A stretch of DNA of 64,000 nt from the NCBI GenBank assembly GCA_032250905.1, contig JAVVEQ010000003.1, positions 1-64,000 of the forward strand, read 5' to 3'. The notes beneath the pieces were generated by a model. That model did no database searches. It worked only from the letters and a program-made list of their open reading frames with translations, and was not told where the DNA came from. The stretch comes from Desulfotignum sp032250905. Its GTDB lineage: Bacteria > Desulfobacterota > Desulfobacteria > Desulfobacterales > Desulfobacteraceae. Position 1 is the stretch's first letter. The number at the start of each line of letters is the position of its first letter. Positions 24,001 to 33,592 of the stretch are shown in pieces. The translations under genes and the position numbers were made by a program.

Positions 24001-25389
24001 TCAAAGCATTGGCGCAAATACGCTCATCAGGTTTTCACTGATCCTCCGCCACCGGCCGGCGGGCGGCATACGGGAGGTGCAGTCGGCGAGCAGCCGTGCC
24101 ATCCATGTTTCACATTGGTCAATAACGGATTTGGAATAGGCAAAACTGACCACCTCATAATTGAGAAACAGGCTGCGCTGGTCAAAATTGGCAGATCCCA
24201 TCATCACACCCCTGTTGTCGAACAAAATGGCTTTGGCATGAATCATTCCGCTGGGATAAAGAAGCACTTTCACGCCTTTGCTTTGCAGTTCCCGCATAAA
24301 ACCGGACCGGCTCAGATCGGCGACCAGGTGATTGGAACTGGCCGGGGTGATGAGCCGGACATCCACACCCCGGTGACAGGCAATGACCAGGGCCTGCATG
24401 AGGCTCTTATCCGGAACAAAATACGGTGTGACGATCCAGATGCGTTCCTGGGCCGAAAAAACGGCGAACAGCAGGGCTTCGTATAACGCGTCACTTTGGA
24501 TATCCGGTCCGGAGGGCACCACCTGAATAATGGCATCTCCTGTGGCATCCGGCAGGAAATCCGGCATGGCCAGTTTTTCTGCAGCCGTATGATTCCAGTC
24601 CTCGGTAAAAATTTCCCGATAGTGAAATACTGCCGGCCCCTGGAGAAAAAACAGAATATCTTCCCAGCGCTGATCATATGGAGAAGGGCCCATGTATTCC
24701 CTGGTGATGTTCATGCCACCGGACAGTACAGTGCAATCATCGAAAATGAAAATTTTCCGATGGTTTCTCAAATTGATGTAGTTCTGAAACGGCCGGGTCA
24801 GCAGCGGCATGTAAAACGCCGCCTGGCCCCCGGCGTTTCTTAAATTCCGCAGCGGTTTCTGGTGAAAGTACAGGGGCAGGGATCCGATGCAGTCGATGAG
24901 CAGTTTCACCTGGACCCCCTGGGATGCTTTCCGGGTCAGGGCGGACAGCACGTTTTTTCCCACTGAATCCGGACTTAAGACATACGTGGAGATAAGGATG
25001 GTGTGCCGGGCGGATATGATCTGATCCATGAGCATGCTATAGGCCTTGATACCGTCGGTATAAAAGAAAAACCGGTTTCCAAAGGTCGCACCGGCAACAC
25101 CGTTGTTCCGCAGCACCATGTCGATATGGGTGGCTTCAGAATCCGGTATTTCTCCTTTTTTTGCCAGCCTGAGGGTTGTTTTTTCACTTCGTTTGAGTTT
25201 CCGGCTCCTGAAAATAAAATACAGCGGCACAGCCAGATAGGGCAGCAGAATAATGGCCAGAAGCCATGCTATCATGCTGGGAGGCTCTCTGCGTTGATAA
25301 ATCATGTGTCCCAGCGAGCCCAGAACCAGTATCCCGGCCAGAATGGCCGAAGTCTGTACCAGGATAAAATAGAATACATTTTCACTCAT
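24001..25389 (-). CDS. cls: cardiolipin synthase (phospholipase D family)
   Basis: The 462-residue membrane protein has two N-terminal helices (about 5-30 and 38-60) and two PLD catalytic motifs: NHRKIFIFDDCTVLSGGMN and MIHAKAILFDNRGVMMGSAN, each with H-x-K-x4-D. This is the bacterial ClsA layout, which joins two phosphatidylglycerol molecules to make cardiolipin and glycerol. It is probably cotranscribed with the EEP protein downstream. Confidence 0.93.
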   Translation of the reverse strand: MSENVFYFILVQTSAILAGILVLGSLGHMIYQRREPPSMIAWLLAIILLPYLAVPLYFIFRSRKLKRSEKTTLRLAKKGEIPDSEATHIDMVLRNNGVAGATFGNRFFFYTDGIKAYSMLMDQIISARHTILISTYVLSPDSVGKNVLSALTRKASQGVQVKLLIDCIGSLPLYFHQKPLRNLRNAGGQAAFYMPLLTRPFQNYINLRNHRKIFIFDDCTVLSGGMNITREYMGPSPYDQRWEDILFFLQGPAVFHYREIFTEDWNHTAAEKLAMPDFLPDATGDAIIQVVPSGPDIQSDALYEALLFAVFSAQERIWIVTPYFVPDKSLMQALVIACHRGVDVRLITPASSNHLVADLSRSGFMRELQSKGVKVLLYPSGMIHAKAILFDNRGVMMGSANFDQRSLFLNYEVVSFAYSKSVIDQCETWMARLLADCTSRMPPAGRWRRISENLMSVFAPML

Positions 25390-25460
25390 GGTAAAATTGA
25401 ATCATACTCCCTGAAAAATATCAACCGGGATCCCGCGCTGATTGCACCATTTGACCGGCG

Positions 25461-26036
25461 TCAAAGGGGGGTGAAATCAAATTTCTGCCCGCCGATGGCG
25501 GCCTCGTACATCAGCCCGCCTTTGGTATGAACGAATACGGCCAGTCCTTTGGTGTAGCCGATTTGTGCCTGAGTGCCTGTGGCAGGTCCGGCACTGGCAC
25601 CGGCGGTTGCGCCTTCTGTGCCGGCTTTGGCCTGGGCACCGGCGGTGATGACTACGGCTGACATGGAGGCATCAAATTCAAAACTGCCGCTGATAAATTC
25701 CTCATATGCCCGTTTGTCCTGAAAGAAAATAATTTCGGAAAAGGCCTGACCGCCCAGCTGGAACCCCACACTCACTTTGGACAACGTGACTTTGCCGGTG
25801 ATCTCTCCCTGCCGGTACACCCGGCCCTCACCATAGGCACCGCCGACAACGATCCCACCTTTTCCTACAGTGGGAAACACCGCATACCCATAGGCGTTGT
25901 TGAAAAACGGCTGAACCGCCGGAGATTTCCTGAATACGGAAATGGTCTGATCGTAATCTCCGGCAAACACCGAAAATCCATTACCGGCGATAAAAAAGGC
26001 ACACATTGTCAGGAACAGGATCTTGACAGGTTTCAT
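25461..26036 (-). CDS. secreted SYLF-domain (Ysc84-like) protein
   Basis: The 191-residue protein has a clear signal peptide (about 1-25, cleavage near FSVFAGD). A SYLF domain then fills the rest: YGYAVFPTVGKGGIVVGGAY, VSVGFQLGGQAFSEIIFFQ and the final GGLMYEAAIGGQKFDF. SYLF domains bind phosphoinositides in eukaryotes; in bacteria the secreted forms are of unknown function. A Gly/Ala-rich stretch at about 135-160 replaces part of the usual core. The gene stands alone, with AAGGAAAGG before the ATG. Confidence 0.85.
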   Translation of the reverse strand: MKPVKILFLTMCAFFIAGNGFSVFAGDYDQTISVFRKSPAVQPFFNNAYGYAVFPTVGKGGIVVGGAYGEGRVYRQGEITGKVTLSKVSVGFQLGGQAFSEIIFFQDKRAYEEFISGSFEFDASMSAVVITAGAQAKAGTEGATAGASAGPATGTQAQIGYTKGLAVFVHTKGGLMYEAAIGGQKFDFTPL

Positions 26037-26115
26037 TTTTTTTCCTTTCCTTTTGAAAAAGTCTTCAAATTAATGATCGAATACTCTGGATAATCACTCA
26101 TAAAATATGAATTTG

Positions 26116-27942
26116 TCAATCCAAATCCAGTTTTGGAAAACGGGTAGCCAGGGAAAACCGTTCTACAAATCCCGGTTCCGAAGCCAGATCGATGAATGTC
26201 ACCTGGCGGGACAAGTTTCGCACTTCCGTTTCTAAAGAATTGTCCAACAGGGCCATGACGGCACCGGTGCCGGCCAGGTTTTCTGCGGCGATCATTTCAT
26301 TTTCACACACAATGGGCGGGAGCATGCCGATGTCCCGGGCATTTTTCCAGTCGAATTTGGCTCCGAACGCCCCGGTGAGAATGGTGCGGTCTATCCGGGT
26401 GACACCGGCTTTTTCCAGCATTATCTGTATGCCAACGGACAGGGCGGCCTTGGCCAGCTGAACCTGGCGGACATCTTTGAGGACAAACTGGACATGGGTG
26501 CCCGGCAGGGTGAACACCCGGCCGGTCCCTTTGTCATCGACGGTGACATCCGGTTTGTCCGGATCGAATTTTCCGTCTTCCTCAATGATTCCTGTTTTCC
26601 GCATGGCTGCCAGAATATCGATGACCCCGGTCCCGCAGATGCCGATGGCCGGGGCCTGGTTGATGGTTTCATGGGCAATGGCACCGTTTTCCACCCAGAC
26701 ACGGCTGACCGCACCTGTGGCTGCTCTCATGCCGCTGGATATCTGGGCCCCTTCAAGAGCCGGACCGGTGGCGCAGCTGGTGGCCCAGATGTCGCCGCCC
26801 TTGCAGAGCATGAGTTCACCATTGGTGCCGATGTCGATGATCAGGGTGGTCTCTTTTCGGGTGTGGGACAAATCCCCCAGGCAGGCCGCCAGAATATCTC
26901 CGCCCAGAAATCCGGAAATCACCGGAAAGATGAACACCGGCACCGTGTCTCCTGCCTGAAGCCCCAGATCTTTGCAGGTTGATTCAAGAGCGTCCTGAAA
27001 AACCGGCAGATAAGGGGCGATTCCCAGGGTGTGGGGGTTGAGCCCTGCAATCAGATGTTCCATGGTCGGGTTTCCCACCACGGTGATCCGGTCGATGGTG
27101 TTCCGGCTTTTGCCGGTTTCTTCCAGGCAGGCGTCAATAAGGTGGTTCATGGCACCGGCTGCCAGTTGCTGCTGGCTCTGAAGGGCATCCGGATTTTCAT
27201 TCACGGCGGAAATCCGGGAAATCACATCTTCACCAAAACGGCGCTGGGGATTGACCATGGCTTTGGCTGTCAAAATCGTTCCCTCAGTCATGTCACACAG
27301 GTAGGCTGCAATGGTCGTGGTACCGATATCAAAGGCGATGCCGGTTCCTGCCGGATGCAGGCCCGGGTTGATGGCCACCACCCGGGTATCTTTGTGAACA
27401 ACCACGGTCAGGTCCTTGTCGTAAATGTCAGGATCTGAAAGCCGGGCCAGAGGGCCGCGATGCTGGAGCCGGATTTTTTCAGAAAACCCGCTTTCTACCG
27501 CCTGGCAGATTTTTTCCGCCTGGCTGAGCGGATCCTTTTTTTCCGCGGCTTTTATCTGTTTTTCAGTCACGGGAAACCGCCTCACAGAAGGATCCACGGA
27601 AAACTTCCCCTGGATGCCGGTTTTGCCGAACACCTCACTTCCCACCACCAGGTTTTCCGGAACCGTTACTCTGAAGGGTCCTTTGAGAATGCGGGCCTGA
27701 CAGGCCAGGCGGTGGTCCGGACCTCTTTTTTTCAACAGTTTCTGCTCCTGTTCCGTCCTGGGAGCCAGATGTTCCGGATGATCGACCATCACCCGGCATT
27801 TACCGCATAAGCCTTTTTCTCCGCAGTCAGACCTGAGCAGTATGCCTTTGGAAAGGGCAGCTTGAAAGAGGGTGGTGCCGGCCGGTGCGGTGACACGCCG
27901 GCCGAAAGGGTCAAAAACAATTTTGCAGCTGGGCGGGGTCAT
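26116..27942 (-). CDS. RACE-type reductive activator of corrinoid proteins (2Fe-2S plus ASKHA domain)
   Basis: The 608 residues start with a plant-type ferredoxin domain with ligands Cys40, Cys46, Cys49 and Cys81. A linker follows, then a large actin-like ATPase domain (GTGIAFDIGTTTIAAYLC, LIIDIGTNGELML, GICGTGVIDILAAM). This is the DUF4445/RACE architecture. These proteins use ATP to drive the low-potential reduction of inactive cob(II)alamin back to cob(I)alamin in corrinoid methyltransferases and CoFeSP. No corrinoid methyltransferase lies in this window, so its client is elsewhere; the cobalamin sensor at 913 is far away and unlikely to need it. Confidence 0.9.
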   Translation of the reverse strand: MTPPSCKIVFDPFGRRVTAPAGTTLFQAALSKGILLRSDCGEKGLCGKCRVMVDHPEHLAPRTEQEQKLLKKRGPDHRLACQARILKGPFRVTVPENLVVGSEVFGKTGIQGKFSVDPSVRRFPVTEKQIKAAEKKDPLSQAEKICQAVESGFSEKIRLQHRGPLARLSDPDIYDKDLTVVVHKDTRVVAINPGLHPAGTGIAFDIGTTTIAAYLCDMTEGTILTAKAMVNPQRRFGEDVISRISAVNENPDALQSQQQLAAGAMNHLIDACLEETGKSRNTIDRITVVGNPTMEHLIAGLNPHTLGIAPYLPVFQDALESTCKDLGLQAGDTVPVFIFPVISGFLGGDILAACLGDLSHTRKETTLIIDIGTNGELMLCKGGDIWATSCATGPALEGAQISSGMRAATGAVSRVWVENGAIAHETINQAPAIGICGTGVIDILAAMRKTGIIEEDGKFDPDKPDVTVDDKGTGRVFTLPGTHVQFVLKDVRQVQLAKAALSVGIQIMLEKAGVTRIDRTILTGAFGAKFDWKNARDIGMLPPIVCENEMIAAENLAGTGAVMALLDNSLETEVRNLSRQVTFIDLASEPGFVERFSLATRFPKLDLD

Positions 27943-28023
27943 GATCGCATTTTTCCGGGTTTGGGTTGAAAAGTTATGAAAATATCCTGAATTCGGGGGT
28001 GGTTGTCTGTCAAGGCCACGGCG

Positions 28024-28773
28024 TTATCCTTTGTCGGGAGGTTGATAGAGAAGCTCAGATAAGGGTGTGTCCGGTGTAAATTGATCTTTGATCTGGGCAA
28101 GAAACAGCTCTGCGGCTGCCAGCGCATCTGTCAGGGCATGGTGAGGACGGTAGGCAGGCAAATTGTACCGCTCCCTGGCATGGGCCAGGCGCAGTGAGGG
28201 GCTGGGTTGTGCTCCCATCCAGCGCCGGAACAGGCTGGGGCGGAAAACCGGATGTTTTCTGGACTCGATCTCCATGGTGTCAACAACAGGGAATTCAAGG
28301 ATGTCACCGGTTGAATCCGACACGGCCCTGCTTAAAAATAACCGTTCAATGCGGCTGTAATGCGCCACGATGATACGACCGGCCATGGCCTGGAGCAGCC
28401 ATGGCAAAATGACCTCAAAACGGGGACAGGTGTCCATGCAGGAATGGGTGATGCCGTGAATGACGGTCTGGATCTCCGGCCGGTTCTGATCCGGGCGGAC
28501 CACCCGGTATCGGGCTCCCCGGCATAAAATACGGTCATGAAACAGCGGAATGAACCCGACACTGATGATGGCATCGGTTTCCGGATTCAGACCCGTGGTT
28601 TCAAGGTCCAGCGACAGAAAAGCCACTTGTTTCAACGGAGTGTCACCGGAAATGCTGCCGGCCTGATAAAATGCTTTGATATCGGGAGCTGTGGCAGTTT
28701 GTTCCAGAGCACGAAACCGTGAAGGCCAGGCTGCAGCGCCGGGCGATTTTGCAGGCGGTTTGAAAAAAATCAT
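28024..28773 (-). CDS. DnaQ-like 3'-5' exonuclease
   Basis: The 249-residue DEDDh exonuclease has ExoI in FLSLDLETTGLNPETDAIIS, ExoII around IIVAHYSRIERLF and the ExoIII His/Asp in PAYRPHHALTDALAAAELFL. It resembles the epsilon-subunit-like proteins that accompany DUF294 nucleotidyltransferases. Its ATG overlaps the upstream DUF294 stop by 4 bases (28770-28773), so the two are coupled. The N-terminal 40 residues are basic and carry no motif. Confidence 0.88.
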   Translation of the reverse strand: MIFFKPPAKSPGAAAWPSRFRALEQTATAPDIKAFYQAGSISGDTPLKQVAFLSLDLETTGLNPETDAIISVGFIPLFHDRILCRGARYRVVRPDQNRPEIQTVIHGITHSCMDTCPRFEVILPWLLQAMAGRIIVAHYSRIERLFLSRAVSDSTGDILEFPVVDTMEIESRKHPVFRPSLFRRWMGAQPSPSLRLAHARERYNLPAYRPHHALTDALAAAELFLAQIKDQFTPDTPLSELLYQPPDKG

Positions 28774-30677
28774 TGTTGACCGGCCCGCATGCCTGTCTGC
28801 ATGGCGGGAGAGACATTATACCGGAATTTCAGAAAAGATTGGGCCTGGGACACGATTTGAAACGCGTCTTTGAGATGGTTGCGTTCAAAGGATGACAGGC
28901 TCTCCGGTATGACATTGTTGTCCACGTCACCCCCGGACTCCGCCTGGCGGGCCTGGTGGCGGATGCGAACCATACAGATCAGTTCAAGTGCATCCAGCAG
29001 GTCATCTCCCACCCCTTCAGCCAGAAGAGAGGTCTCCTTGACCTGCAGCAGCCGTTCTCTGGTGTTGACAGGGACCGCACCGCAGGCCAGGGCATGAACC
29101 CGGGCCAGGTCACTGATGGGGGCAGACCCCCGGCGTTTGAGATTGAACGTCTTTCGATGCTTGCCGTCATGTTCCAGTACGAATTTACGGAAAAATCCCA
29201 GAGGCGGTTTTCTGAGCAGGGCATTCCGGGCCAGGCAGGCCAGAAACCGGGGGTTTTCAGGCGCTTTTTTCAGAATCAGTTGTTTGAGCTGACCGGCAAG
29301 ACCGGTTTCTCCGTAAATGCCTTCCAGATCAAAAAAAATGGATGCATGAAGCAGCGCTTCCGGTTCCGGGCGGTCCAGCCAGTCTGAAAAACAGGTCTTC
29401 CAGACAGACAGGGGCTGCCGCCACTGGGAATTGGTGGCCATGATATCACCGGTGCAATACGGGTAACCGCACCGGTCCAGACCGTCACTCAAAAACTGGG
29501 CCAGGGCCTTGAAATAGGGATCATGTACTTTGGTATCAAAGGTATCATCCAGGACAAACGCGTTGTCCTGATCGGCGACCAGTGTCATTTCATCCCGTGC
29601 CATGGAGCCCAATGCCAGCAGGCAATATGGGACAGGCGGCGGTCCCAGCTCTTTTTCCCCCAGCTGAAGCAGCCGCTGGGAAATGCTGATCCCCATTCGG
29701 GAGACGGCTGCGCCGATGGTATGGGAATTGGCATCCTCGTTCACCAGCTGGATAAAGAGCTGTCGAATTTTAGGGGCCATGGCTGCCAGTCCGGCCACAT
29801 CGGTCTGCCGGAAAATATCCCCTACCAGGTAGACCGATCCATGGGATTCATATCGGACCAGATCCGCCACTGTGATCACGCCCACCGGCTTTTTGCCATC
29901 CAGCACCGGCAGATGGTGAAGGTTGTGCCGCATCATGGTGAGCATGGCTTCAAAGACATACGCTTCAGCCTGAAGAGTGATGATGTCTGTGGACATGATT
30001 TCCTGCACCGGCGTGGACAACGGCAGGCCCGGGGCAATAGCCCGTTTGCGCAGATCCCGGTCCGTGATCAGCCCGGTCACCGGAGAGACCTCCTGTTCCA
30101 GATTGTCCGGCACCAGAACCAGGGAAGACACCCGGTTTTCTGTCATGATCACCGCGGCCTGCCGGATGGAAATGTCAGGCGAGGCTGTGACAATTTTTCG
30201 GGGAATCAGTTTATGAATTCTGGAAATCATCAACGGGTTCCGGTTTGCCTGACCCGCCCGGCCCAGCGCATTTTTCAGCCGGATACTGTGCTCTTCCTCC
30301 ATAAAATCGGCAAACCGGTCATATGTATCTGCCAGATACTGGAACTGGGCATCCGGGATTTTATACACCAGGGTATCTTCGATTGCCCGGGCCGAATACC
30401 GGACCTTTTTTTTGCGGAGCAATGAAAACTGGCCGAAACATTCCCCTTCACCCATCCGGGTGTACAGTTCGCCTGAACTTCGCAGGATTTCCACGGCCCC
30501 GCTGCGGATGAAAAACAGAAAATGATTGTCCTGTCCCGTTTCCAGAATCATGCTGCCGGCCTGATAGTAGGCCACCTCGATGTGGGGCACCAGATCATCC
30601 ACCACATGACGGGGCAGGTTTCTGAACGGGGGGTGGGAAAACAGGTGGTCCCGGATTTCAACCAGTTCAATTTCCAT
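28770..30677 (-). CDS. cNMP-binding/CBS/DUF294 nucleotidyltransferase-like protein
   Basis: In order, the 635 residues hold a cyclic-nucleotide-binding domain (about 15-130: GSMILETGQDNHFLFFIRSG, GECFGQFSLL), a CBS pair (about 155-280: VSSLVLVPD, ITDRDLRKRAIA, GVITVADLVRYE), a DUF294 nucleotidyltransferase-like domain with LALGSMARDEMTLVADQDNA, and the DUF294 C-terminal helical domain. It resembles PII-uridylyltransferase-like signalling enzymes. The combination with a DnaQ-like exonuclease is common in proteobacteria and its job is unknown. The divergent ogt gene shares the upstream 130 bases. Confidence 0.9.
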   Translation of the reverse strand: MEIELVEIRDHLFSHPPFRNLPRHVVDDLVPHIEVAYYQAGSMILETGQDNHFLFFIRSGAVEILRSSGELYTRMGEGECFGQFSLLRKKKVRYSARAIEDTLVYKIPDAQFQYLADTYDRFADFMEEEHSIRLKNALGRAGQANRNPLMISRIHKLIPRKIVTASPDISIRQAAVIMTENRVSSLVLVPDNLEQEVSPVTGLITDRDLRKRAIAPGLPLSTPVQEIMSTDIITLQAEAYVFEAMLTMMRHNLHHLPVLDGKKPVGVITVADLVRYESHGSVYLVGDIFRQTDVAGLAAMAPKIRQLFIQLVNEDANSHTIGAAVSRMGISISQRLLQLGEKELGPPPVPYCLLALGSMARDEMTLVADQDNAFVLDDTFDTKVHDPYFKALAQFLSDGLDRCGYPYCTGDIMATNSQWRQPLSVWKTCFSDWLDRPEPEALLHASIFFDLEGIYGETGLAGQLKQLILKKAPENPRFLACLARNALLRKPPLGFFRKFVLEHDGKHRKTFNLKRRGSAPISDLARVHALACGAVPVNTRERLLQVKETSLLAEGVGDDLLDALELICMVRIRHQARQAESGGDVDNNVIPESLSSFERNHLKDAFQIVSQAQSFLKFRYNVSPAMQTGMRAGQQ

Positions 30678-30807
30678 GGTCAGATTATACGGATAACCGC
30701 GGTGTTGTTCAAATATAAAATTAAAAAATTCCCCGTTTCTTTCCAGTGGATTCTCTGATAAACATCAAAAAAAGGTTGTCGTGAAATCGTGAAATAAAGG
30801 AGCGTGC

Positions 30808-31290
30808 ATGTTTTTTTGCTATTACGACTCACCAGTCGGAAGATTACTGGTAGGCGGCAGAAAAAAACTGGAATTCATCCATTTTCCCGAAGGCAAATCA
30901 GTGATTGCTCCGGCTTCGGACTGGAAAAATGATCCCCGGCGGTTTGCCAAACCCTTATCCCAGCTGGACAGGTATTTCAATGGCACCCTGACCCGGTTCT
31001 CCCTGGAGTATACCTTGGACGGGACCCCGTTTCAACGCCGGGTGTGGCAGGAGCTGGTCCGGGTGCCATACGGGACCACCATCTCCTATGGGGAACTGGC
31101 CTACCGGATCGGAAACCCCGCTGCTGCCAGGGCCGTGGGCATGGCCAATGCGAAAAATCCCCTTCCCATCGTCATCCCCTGTCACCGGGTGATCGGAAAA
31201 AACGGATCCCTGACCGGATTCGGGGGCGGGCTGGATGTGAAGCAGAAACTGCTGGCGCTGGAAGGCTGGAATCAGCCGTCAGCGGTCTGA
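30808..31290 (+). CDS. ogt: methylated-DNA-protein cysteine methyltransferase
   Basis: The 160-residue suicide repair protein removes O6-methyl groups from guanine onto its own cysteine. The active site is IVIPCHRVIGKNGSLTGFGG. The HTH that flips the base is in VPYGTTISYGELAYRIGNPA. It has normal Ogt length and lacks the Ada regulatory domain. AAAGGAG precedes the ATG. The next two genes follow within 16 and 30 bases on the same strand and may be cotranscribed. Confidence 0.93.
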   Translation: MFFCYYDSPVGRLLVGGRKKLEFIHFPEGKSVIAPASDWKNDPRRFAKPLSQLDRYFNGTLTRFSLEYTLDGTPFQRRVWQELVRVPYGTTISYGELAYRIGNPAAARAVGMANAKNPLPIVIPCHRVIGKNGSLTGFGGGLDVKQKLLALEGWNQPSAV

Positions 31291-31306
31291 AAAAAAGTGA
31301 CTTTTC

Positions 31307-32275
31307 ATGCCCAAGGAAATTTCCCACTGGTATCTGGCCGAAAGGGTTAAATCGAACCTGCCGGAAGGCTCTGTTTTTTTTGATCCGGTTCACACCTGCG
31401 AAAACCTGTTTTTTCTGGGTGCAGTGGCACCGGATATTCCTTTTTACTATCTGCTGGGCCCAGGATCTGCCCGCATTCAGGCGGCTGCCGAACCGTTCCA
31501 CCGGTCGGATCAAAGGGCACTGACACCGGTACTCACCTTTCTTGAGCAAATGAAAGGGCCTGACATGGATGCCGGTGCCCTGTCCCTGGGGGCCGGCATT
31601 CTCTGCCATATTCTTGTGGATTCAGTATTTCATCCCCTGGTCTATTATTTCTCGGGGATGTCCCGGGTGCATCCCGGCGCCAGGGCCCGTCACCGACAGT
31701 TTGAAACCGCACTGGACCTGTATTTTCTGCATCAGAACCCGGCCGGTGTCCGGACCAGCCTGGGACGGATTCTGTCGCAAACCGAAGTGACGCAAACACG
31801 GCTGCTGGGTTATCTGGGGAGGGTGTTTGCCCTGGATAAACCGGGAGACAGCACCTGCCTGGGATATGCGGTCCGGTCCCATGCTTTTTACCAGAATCTC
31901 TTTCAAAATAAAGGGGTTTACCGGATACTGCACCGGGTGAACAAAGGCAGGCACCGCTTTCTGGATTTGGCGCTGTCTTTGTTTTATCCGGACAGTCAGG
32001 CAGAACCCACGGCTTTTTTTGATCTTCCATTCGAGTACCGGGATCCGGACACCGGCCAGGCCTGCCGTGCCGGCATACCAGATCTGGCCCGTCAGGCGGA
32101 AACATCGGCCCTGGCTCTTCTGACCCGGGTTTCTGAGCAGATGTTGCAGCAACAGCCCCTGGCATGCCTGGCAGAAGATGCGGGTCTGCCCCGGGTCCGT
32201 CCGGGGATTGAGATCTGCCGGTACTGGCGGAAAAAAAACGATCTGTTGTCCGATCTTTACCGCCGGAAAAGGTGA
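31307..32275 (+). CDS. zinc-dependent phospholipase C-like protein
   Basis: The 322 residues show the helical zinc-PLC fold: EISHWYLAERV at the N-terminus, FLGAVAPDIPFYYLL, and GILCHILVDSVFHPLVYYFS with the metal His/Asp cluster, then HRQFETALDLYFL. There is no signal peptide, unlike the secreted toxins, so it is probably a cytoplasmic relative of unknown substrate. No ribosome site is strong. It follows ogt by 16 bases. Confidence 0.75.
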   Translation: MPKEISHWYLAERVKSNLPEGSVFFDPVHTCENLFFLGAVAPDIPFYYLLGPGSARIQAAAEPFHRSDQRALTPVLTFLEQMKGPDMDAGALSLGAGILCHILVDSVFHPLVYYFSGMSRVHPGARARHRQFETALDLYFLHQNPAGVRTSLGRILSQTEVTQTRLLGYLGRVFALDKPGDSTCLGYAVRSHAFYQNLFQNKGVYRILHRVNKGRHRFLDLALSLFYPDSQAEPTAFFDLPFEYRDPDTGQACRAGIPDLARQAETSALALLTRVSEQMLQQQPLACLAEDAGLPRVRPGIEICRYWRKKNDLLSDLYRRKR

Positions 32276-32305
32276 GACAGTTTTAAAAAAGCAGGAGAAT
32301 ACTGA

Positions 32306-33592
32306 ATGATTACGAAACAGGCAGACCGGCGGGCGCTGTTTGGCTGGGTGATGTTTGACTTTGCCAATTCCGCCTACACCACCCTGGTGGTCACCTTTGT
32401 TTACGGCACCTATTTTGTGTCTGCCATTGCACCGGATCCAGTGACGGGCACCGCCCTCTGGTCCAGGGGGGTGACCCTGACCGCCCTGTGTGTGGCGTTT
32501 CTCTCTCCGATACTCGGAGCACTTGCGGACCAGGGCGGATTGCGCAAACGTTTTCTGTTGATATCCACGACCGTGACTGTGGCTGGTACGGCAGCGCTTT
32601 ACTGGATCGAACCCGGCCAGGTGGCCCGGGCCCTTTTCTGGTTTGTGGTTTCCAATATCGCGTTCGAGTTTTCCAATGTGTTCTACAATGCCTATCTGCC
32701 CGACATCACCACATCGAAAAACATCGGCCGGATTTCCGGTGTGGGCTGGGGCGTGGGGTATATGGGGGGGCTGGCGGCCATGGTGGTGGTACTGGCGGGA
32801 TTTATTCATCCGGCCGTTCCCTGGTTCGGGGTTTCCACCGCAGACGGTGCCAACATTCGAGCCGCCTGTCTGCTGGTGGCGGTTTGGTTTACCCTGTTTT
32901 CCATTCCGCTGTTTCTCTGGGTGCCGGGAACACACCCGCTGGTTCGTTCAGGCAAAATCGGTATAATGAAAACCGGGATGGCGGATCTGAAGGACACCTT
33001 CAGAGATATCCGCCGATACCGCCAGATCGTGCGGCTTCTGGTAGCGCGGGTCTTTTACAATGACGGGCTGGTGACCATTTTTGCCTTTGGGGGTATCTAT
33101 GCGGCCGGAACATTCGGGTTCAGCTTTCAGGAGATCATGATATTCGGGATTGTCCTCAATGTGGCAGCCGGAACAGGGGCCTTGATCATGGGCATTTTCG
33201 ATGATCGGCTGGGGGGGAAAACCACCATTCAGATCAGTAACGGGGTCCTGGCCATGGCTGTGTTGATGGCGGTGCTGGCACCGGACAAAACCTGGTTCTG
33301 GGTGTCGGGTGTTCTGGTGGGATTTTTTGCCGGGCCGAACCAGAGCGCCAGCCGCTCCCTGCTGGGCCGGTTTGTGCCCAAAGCAAAGGAAAACCAGTTT
33401 TACGGGTTCTTTGCCTTTTCCGGCAAACTCACAGCCTTTTCAGGTCCCATGCTGCTGGGGGTGTTGACCCAGGCATTTGATTCCCAGAGGGCCGGAGTCG
33501 CCGTGGTAATCCTGTTTTTCATCGTCGGCGGTCTGCTGCTGGCCCGGGTGGATGAAGCCCGGGGTATGGCCGCAGCCCGGCAGGAATCATAA
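32306..33592 (+). CDS. MFS transporter, UMF1/Atg22-like
   Basis: This 428-residue protein has about twelve membrane helices. The start (FGWVMFDFANSAYTTLVVTF) is the signature of the UMF1 family related to fungal Atg22. The inter-half loop carries charged residues (DLKDTFRDIRRYRQ), and helix 11 has FAGPNQSASRSLLGRFVPK. Fungal Atg22 exports amino acids from the vacuole; bacterial substrates are unknown. AGGAGA precedes the ATG. The 3' end overlaps the convergent flavoprotein gene by 6 bases. Confidence 0.88.
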   Translation: MITKQADRRALFGWVMFDFANSAYTTLVVTFVYGTYFVSAIAPDPVTGTALWSRGVTLTALCVAFLSPILGALADQGGLRKRFLLISTTVTVAGTAALYWIEPGQVARALFWFVVSNIAFEFSNVFYNAYLPDITTSKNIGRISGVGWGVGYMGGLAAMVVVLAGFIHPAVPWFGVSTADGANIRAACLLVAVWFTLFSIPLFLWVPGTHPLVRSGKIGIMKTGMADLKDTFRDIRRYRQIVRLLVARVFYNDGLVTIFAFGGIYAAGTFGFSFQEIMIFGIVLNVAAGTGALIMGIFDDRLGGKTTIQISNGVLAMAVLMAVLAPDKTWFWVSGVLVGFFAGPNQSASRSLLGRFVPKAKENQFYGFFAFSGKLTAFSGPMLLGVLTQAFDSQRAGVAVVILFFIVGGLLLARVDEARGMAAARQES